Part shown: positions 60,365 through 64,000 of the stretch, piece by piece
Layout of the letters: each line of letters begins with the position of its first letter
Position numbering within the stretch: position 1 is the stretch's first letter
From: Klebsiella pneumoniae
Lineage (GTDB): Bacteria; Pseudomonadota; Gammaproteobacteria; Eutrophobiales; Eutrophobiaceae
NCBI GenBank assembly: GCA_945878555.1
Contig: CAMDWI010000002.1
Coordinates: 156,637 to 220,636 of the forward strand
Direction of reading: 5' to 3'
DNA: 64,000 bases
Program-made: the position numbers and the translations under genes
The notes under the pieces: model-generated
What the model was told of the DNA's origin: nothing
The model's input: only the letters and a program-made list of their open reading frames with translations
The model's database searches: none

Positions 60365-61727
60365 AAACCATGTCCTTCGCGGCAAAGGCATCAATCAGTA
60401 ATGGCTCGGCTTCAGGTTCGGTCTTGCCTGCCAGTGCCACACAAAGTGAGATCATCTGGTGGGCCTGCACTACCGAAAGATCTTCCGGCACACACTGGCC
60501 TTCACTGTAGTAGGCCAGCGGCAGCTTGTTTTTGATTAGCAGGTCGAGGATACCGCCAAAGCCACGACTTTCATCCAGTTTGGTCAGTATGCAGGCGTGC
60601 GGTTTGATCGGCATATAACGTTGCAGGATCTCGTCAATCACGCTGCTGCCGGTAGTGGCAGGCAGTACAAGAAAACTGCGTATCTTGCGGGAGGCCATTT
60701 CCAGCATACTGAGCTGGTCCTGCAAGGCAAGGTCACGCTGACTCATGCCGGCCGTATCAATAATGATCAGCTTGCGCTCGGCCAGTCCCTGCAGGCACTC
60801 CTGTAATTGTCTGCTGTCGGCCGCCACCCGCATCGGAATGTTCAGGATCTTTGCATAGGTCCGTAACTGATCATGTGCACCGATCCGGTAATTGTCTGTG
60901 GTGATAAAGGCGACCTTGCTGGCCCCGTGGCGTACGCTGAAACGCGCCGCCAGTTTTGCCGCTGTCGTGGTCTTGCCGGCACCGGTCGGTCCTACCAGGG
61001 CGATAATGCCACCTTCATCGAGCGTATTGTCAGTGATCACCGGCAGGCGTCTGGATAATCGGACGAGTGCATGACGCCAGGCGTGCTCCTGATCGTGGGT
61101 ATCCTGAATCTGGCCAATAATGTCACGGCACAGGGACGGACACAGTTCAAGCCTGCGCAGGCGCTGTAATAACTGTCCCTTGACCGGGTCACGTCTTGCG
61201 GACTCTCCCCAGATCAACCCGGCAATTTGCTGTTCAAACATGTCCTTCAGATTTTTCATGTCACGCCGCATTTCAGTCAGTACCGAGACACCGGATTGCG
61301 GAGAACTGGCCCTCGGTGCGGCAGAATCTGGTTTACTGGCGGCAGGCGTTTTCCGGTCGAGGTCAGGTTTTGCCACCACCGGTTGCACCGCGACCTCTGC
61401 CTTGCTGACAGCGGTTGTCGGCTGGGCTAACCTGACCGGACTGGTCGTCACCGCAGGTTTCGGCATCGCGGGTGCGGCCGGTATAACGACCGGGGGCTGA
61501 CGTGTCGCGGCTGCCGGTTGGGTTGCACCCGCCGGGGCATCCTGGCGGGATGCCACATCCAGCAGGATTTCATCAAAATCAACTGCGGCAATGATCTCGA
61601 TACCGTCATCCACCTTGCGATTGGACAGGATGACCGCATCCGGTCCCTGTTCCTGCCTGACCTTCTGGATGGTTTCCCGGATTGTTTTACCGTAGTAGCG
61701 TCTTATTCTCATGTTGGTTTCCGCCAT
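60357..61727 (-). CDS. flhF: Flagellar biosynthesis GTPase FlhF
   Basis: A 456-aa SRP-type GTPase that directs the polar site of the flagellum. The N-terminal MRIRRYYGKTIRETIQKVRQEQGPDAVILSNR, a Pro/Ala-rich linker (about residues 62-145), the N domain, and the G domain with GPTGAGKTTT (246-255), TDNYRIGAHDQL, IIDTAGMSQRD and TKLDES. ATG at 61727 (AGG close upstream) or 61712, five residues on. Twenty-one bases after flhA. Confidence 0.95.
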   Translation of the reverse strand: MAETNMRIRRYYGKTIRETIQKVRQEQGPDAVILSNRKVDDGIEIIAAVDFDEILLDVASRQDAPAGATQPAAATRQPPVVIPAAPAMPKPAVTTSPVRLAQPTTAVSKAEVAVQPVVAKPDLDRKTPAASKPDSAAPRASSPQSGVSVLTEMRRDMKNLKDMFEQQIAGLIWGESARRDPVKGQLLQRLRRLELCPSLCRDIIGQIQDTHDQEHAWRHALVRLSRRLPVITDNTLDEGGIIALVGPTGAGKTTTAAKLAARFSVRHGASKVAFITTDNYRIGAHDQLRTYAKILNIPMRVAADSRQLQECLQGLAERKLIIIDTAGMSQRDLALQDQLSMLEMASRKIRSFLVLPATTGSSVIDEILQRYMPIKPHACILTKLDESRGFGGILDLLIKNKLPLAYYSEGQCVPEDLSVVQAHQMISLCVALAGKTEPEAEPLLIDAFAAKDMVYV

Positions 61728-61748
61728 TTAGCCTGGGTTGTAAAATCT

Positions 61749-63872
61749 TTATGCATACGCTGAAGTACTGCCTGAAGCCTGACCGCGTACCTCGTTGCCA
61801 TTGCCTATCCTCTCGATTATCCGTACCCGCACGTTGCCGGGGATCTCGTTGTAGGAAAGCACATTGATACCGCGTGCAACATAACGTACGAATCGAGCAA
61901 GCCACTGTCGTATACCCGGTGCAACCAGCAGCGTGGTGGCCTGCCCGGTCACGTCGTTACGCTTCGCGTACTCAGTCAACAAGCGGTTCAGGCTCTCAAC
62001 CAGACCCGGTTCAACCACACCACCTCCCGGTTGCCGTTGTATGGATGCTTGCAATAACTGTTCCAGTGAGTGGTCAAGTGCAATGACCGACAGTTCTTTT
62101 GCCATCCCGTTGATCTTCTGCACGATGGCGCGACCGAGCGTAATGCGGACGGCAGCGGTCAGTTCATCGGGGTCGCGGGTACGGGCGGCACTCTCGGCCA
62201 GTGTTTCTGCAATCGCACGTATATCGCGTATCGGCACCTTTTCCTGTAACAGGTTTTGCAGCACGCGATGCAGGACGGTTAATGAAATCTGTTTGGGTAT
62301 CAGGTCTTCCACCAGATTCGGTGCGGATTTGGCCAGCCGATCCACCAGCTCACGGGTGCCCTGATAACTTAACAACTCATCGGCATGGTCCTGGATCAGC
62401 TGGCTGAGATGGGTGGCGATCACAGTGGACGAATCCACCACGGTATATCCGGCAGACTGCGCACGCGCGCGATCGGTCGGGTCTATCCAGATGGCCGGCA
62501 GACCAAAGGCTGGATCAACTGTTTCGATACCCGGCACGGTCGTGATCACGGCACCGGAACTGATGGCGAGATCCTTCTCCGGCCACACCGATCCCTGACC
62601 GATGACAGAGCCATACAGCGAGATCACATAGGTGTCCGGTGCGAACGCCAGATTGTCTTTTATATGAACCGACGGGACCAGAAACCCGATCTCCTGTGTC
62701 AGTTTCTTGCGTACACCCTTGATGCGGTTTAACAGGTTGCCACCCTGTGACTTGTCCACCAGCGGCACCAGCTTGTATCCGACTTCCAGACCAACCGGGT
62801 CAACCGGGGAGACCTCACTCCAGTCGAGTTCAACCGTATTTTCACGTTCCGGCGCGACCGGTTCCGGCATAACGGTCACCCTCGCCGCCTGACGCTTGCG
62901 TTGGGCTATTACCCAGGCGGCTGTGCCGCCCATAATCGCCAGCAGCAGGAACGCCGTGTTCGGCATTCCGGGCAGCAAACCGATCATGCCAATAACAGCC
63001 GAGGTCACACCGAGCGCCCTGGGATTACCAAATAACTGCAACATCACCTGCTGACCCATATCCTGCGCATCGGTGACCCGGGTCACCATCAAGGCAGCCG
63101 CAGACGATAATAACAACGACGGGATCTGGGCTGCCAACCCGTCACCGATTGTCAGTAAGGCGTAATGGCGGGCGGCCTCGCTGACCGGCAGGTCATGCTG
63201 TAATGTGCCGATGGCAAATCCACCGATCAGATTGATGAAGACGATCAGGATGCCGGCGATGGCATCACCACGGACAAACTTGCTCGCACCGTCCATCGCA
63301 CCATAAAAATCCGCCTCGCGGGCAACATCGGTCCGGCGGCGGCGGGCCTCATCCGGTGTAATCAGACCAGCCCCGAGGTCGGCATCAATCGCCATCTGTT
63401 TACCCGGCATCGCATCAAGCACAAACCGGGCGCTGACCTCGGAGATACGCCCGGCACCCTTGGTCACCACCACAAAATTGATGATGATCAGTACGGTAAA
63501 CACGACTATACCGACGACATAATTGCCACCGATTACAAAATCGCCAAACGCCTTGATCACCTCACCCGCGGCATCGGCGCCGGTATGCCCCTCCAGCAAC
63601 ACAACCCGGGTCGAGGCGACGTTCAGACCAAGCCGCAACAGCGTGGAGAGCAGCAATACCGCCGGGAAGATCGAAAAATCGAGCGGTCTGGACGAATAGA
63701 CTGTCACCAGTAACACCACCAGCGACAGGGAAATATTAAAGGTGAACAATGCATCCAGCATCAATGGCGGCATCGGTACCACGATCATGCCGAGCATGAT
63801 CAATAACAGTAGCGGGGTACCGAGGCCAAGTCCGGCATTTTTGGGTGACACGACAGCAGCAGCTACAGTCAT
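61749..63872 (-). CDS. flhA: Flagellar export apparatus protein FlhA
   Basis: A 707-aa FlhA with an N-terminal block of about eight helices and a C-terminal cytoplasmic domain. The FHIPEP-type signature is in AGRISEVSARFVLDAMPGKQMAIDADL; the Asp and Arg of the proton path and the DEARRRRTDVAREADFYGAMDGASKFVRGDA stretch are present. It is the nonameric gate of the flagellar secretion system. Four bases after flhB stop. Confidence 0.97.
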   Translation of the reverse strand: MTVAAAVVSPKNAGLGLGTPLLLLIMLGMIVVPMPPLMLDALFTFNISLSLVVLLVTVYSSRPLDFSIFPAVLLLSTLLRLGLNVASTRVVLLEGHTGADAAGEVIKAFGDFVIGGNYVVGIVVFTVLIIINFVVVTKGAGRISEVSARFVLDAMPGKQMAIDADLGAGLITPDEARRRRTDVAREADFYGAMDGASKFVRGDAIAGILIVFINLIGGFAIGTLQHDLPVSEAARHYALLTIGDGLAAQIPSLLLSSAAALMVTRVTDAQDMGQQVMLQLFGNPRALGVTSAVIGMIGLLPGMPNTAFLLLAIMGGTAAWVIAQRKRQAARVTVMPEPVAPERENTVELDWSEVSPVDPVGLEVGYKLVPLVDKSQGGNLLNRIKGVRKKLTQEIGFLVPSVHIKDNLAFAPDTYVISLYGSVIGQGSVWPEKDLAISSGAVITTVPGIETVDPAFGLPAIWIDPTDRARAQSAGYTVVDSSTVIATHLSQLIQDHADELLSYQGTRELVDRLAKSAPNLVEDLIPKQISLTVLHRVLQNLLQEKVPIRDIRAIAETLAESAARTRDPDELTAAVRITLGRAIVQKINGMAKELSVIALDHSLEQLLQASIQRQPGGGVVEPGLVESLNRLLTEYAKRNDVTGQATTLLVAPGIRQWLARFVRYVARGINVLSYNEIPGNVRVRIIERIGNGNEVRGQASGSTSAYA

Positions 63873-63875
63873 CGC

Positions 63876-64000
63876 TTATTTCCTCAATTCCTCGGGTATG
63901 ATCAATTCATCTTCTCGTGGCACAGACGGCCTGTCTGCCCCGGCATTTCGCAACTGGTAGACATAGGCAAGTATGCGTGCGACGGCCTGGAACAGGCCGG
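63876..64000 (-). CDS. flhB: Flagellar export protein FlhB, C-terminal end (partial)
   Basis: The last 40 codons of a minus-strand gene run off the window. GLFQAVARILAYVYQLRNAG and the final IIPEELRK match the end of FlhB, and flhB-flhA is the conserved order. The NPTH autocleavage site and the membrane part lie outside. Confidence 0.85.
   Translation of the reverse strand, partial: GLFQAVARILAYVYQLRNAGADRPSVPREDELIIPEELRK

Overview
The window reads as a chromosomal segment of a motile, free-living gammaproteobacterium. The main evidence is the gene order pyrG-kdsA-eno-ftsB-ispD-ispF, the polar-type flagellar block flhB-flhA-flhF-flhG-fliA-motA-motB, a BaeSR-like two-component pair, YajQ and a monomeric NADP isocitrate dehydrogenase. 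A multi-subunit Mrp cation/proton antiporter, a CbbR-like regulator and a PEP-CTERM exported protein fit a marine, saline or alkaline lifestyle. I cannot name the genus. No tRNA, rRNA, CRISPR array, transposase or phage gene was seen.

1-7140: a diffusible-signal-factor (DSF) quorum-sensing locus. It holds an HD-GYP protein cut by the window edge (RpfG-like), a hybrid kinase of the RpfC type, a crotonase that keeps both catalytic glutamates of RpfF, a PaaI-type hotdog thioesterase and a second RpfC-type hybrid kinase. From about 650 to 7140 the DNA is clearly more AT-rich than everything after it. The block lies directly behind ispF, where truD-surE-pcm is usual in gammaproteobacteria, so it looks like an acquired island.

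7146-19830 (all minus strand): isoprenoid, cell-division, glycolysis, KDO and CTP genes; a GNAT; a two-component system; LapA/YjdF membrane proteins; a SucCD-family acyl-CoA ligase with malate-CoA-ligase-like features; and metZ with a possible attenuator leader. 20106-25551: an exported protein of unknown function, an alkyltransferase-like DNA repair protein, a FadL-type porin, a PP2C phosphatase and purEK. 25672-36478: a LysR regulator, a TAT-exported molybdenum hydroxylase (IorAB type), a HEAT-repeat alkylation repair protein, a PLP enzyme, a PEP-CTERM protein behind a candidate sigma-54 promoter, VIT1 and MAPEG membrane proteins, an M24 protein that has lost most metal ligands, a Nudix hydrolase and a macro-domain protein.

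36778-46780: a DUF2059 protein, a protein of about 22 MORN-type repeats, an SDR, icd, apbE, a DUF3301 protein, YajQ, a cation/proton antiporter and a YbdK-type ligase. 46837-54215: an Mrp operon (E-F-G-B-C-D) with two further NuoL/M/N-like subunits and a small membrane protein. 54477-56408: a TPR-GGDEF diguanylate cyclase. 56439-56550: a palindromic repeat element. 56581-64000: the flagellar block, with a 58-residue ORF coupled to the end of motB.

Cyclic-di-GMP turnover recurs (HD-GYP at the start, GGDEF at 54.5 kb, a YajQ-type possible effector at 43.9 kb), so DSF sensing may feed into motility and surface behaviour. That link is inferred. Two genes (the second rpfC and mrpB) have homology or a Shine-Dalgarno sequence upstream of their first canonical start codon, which deserves checking.
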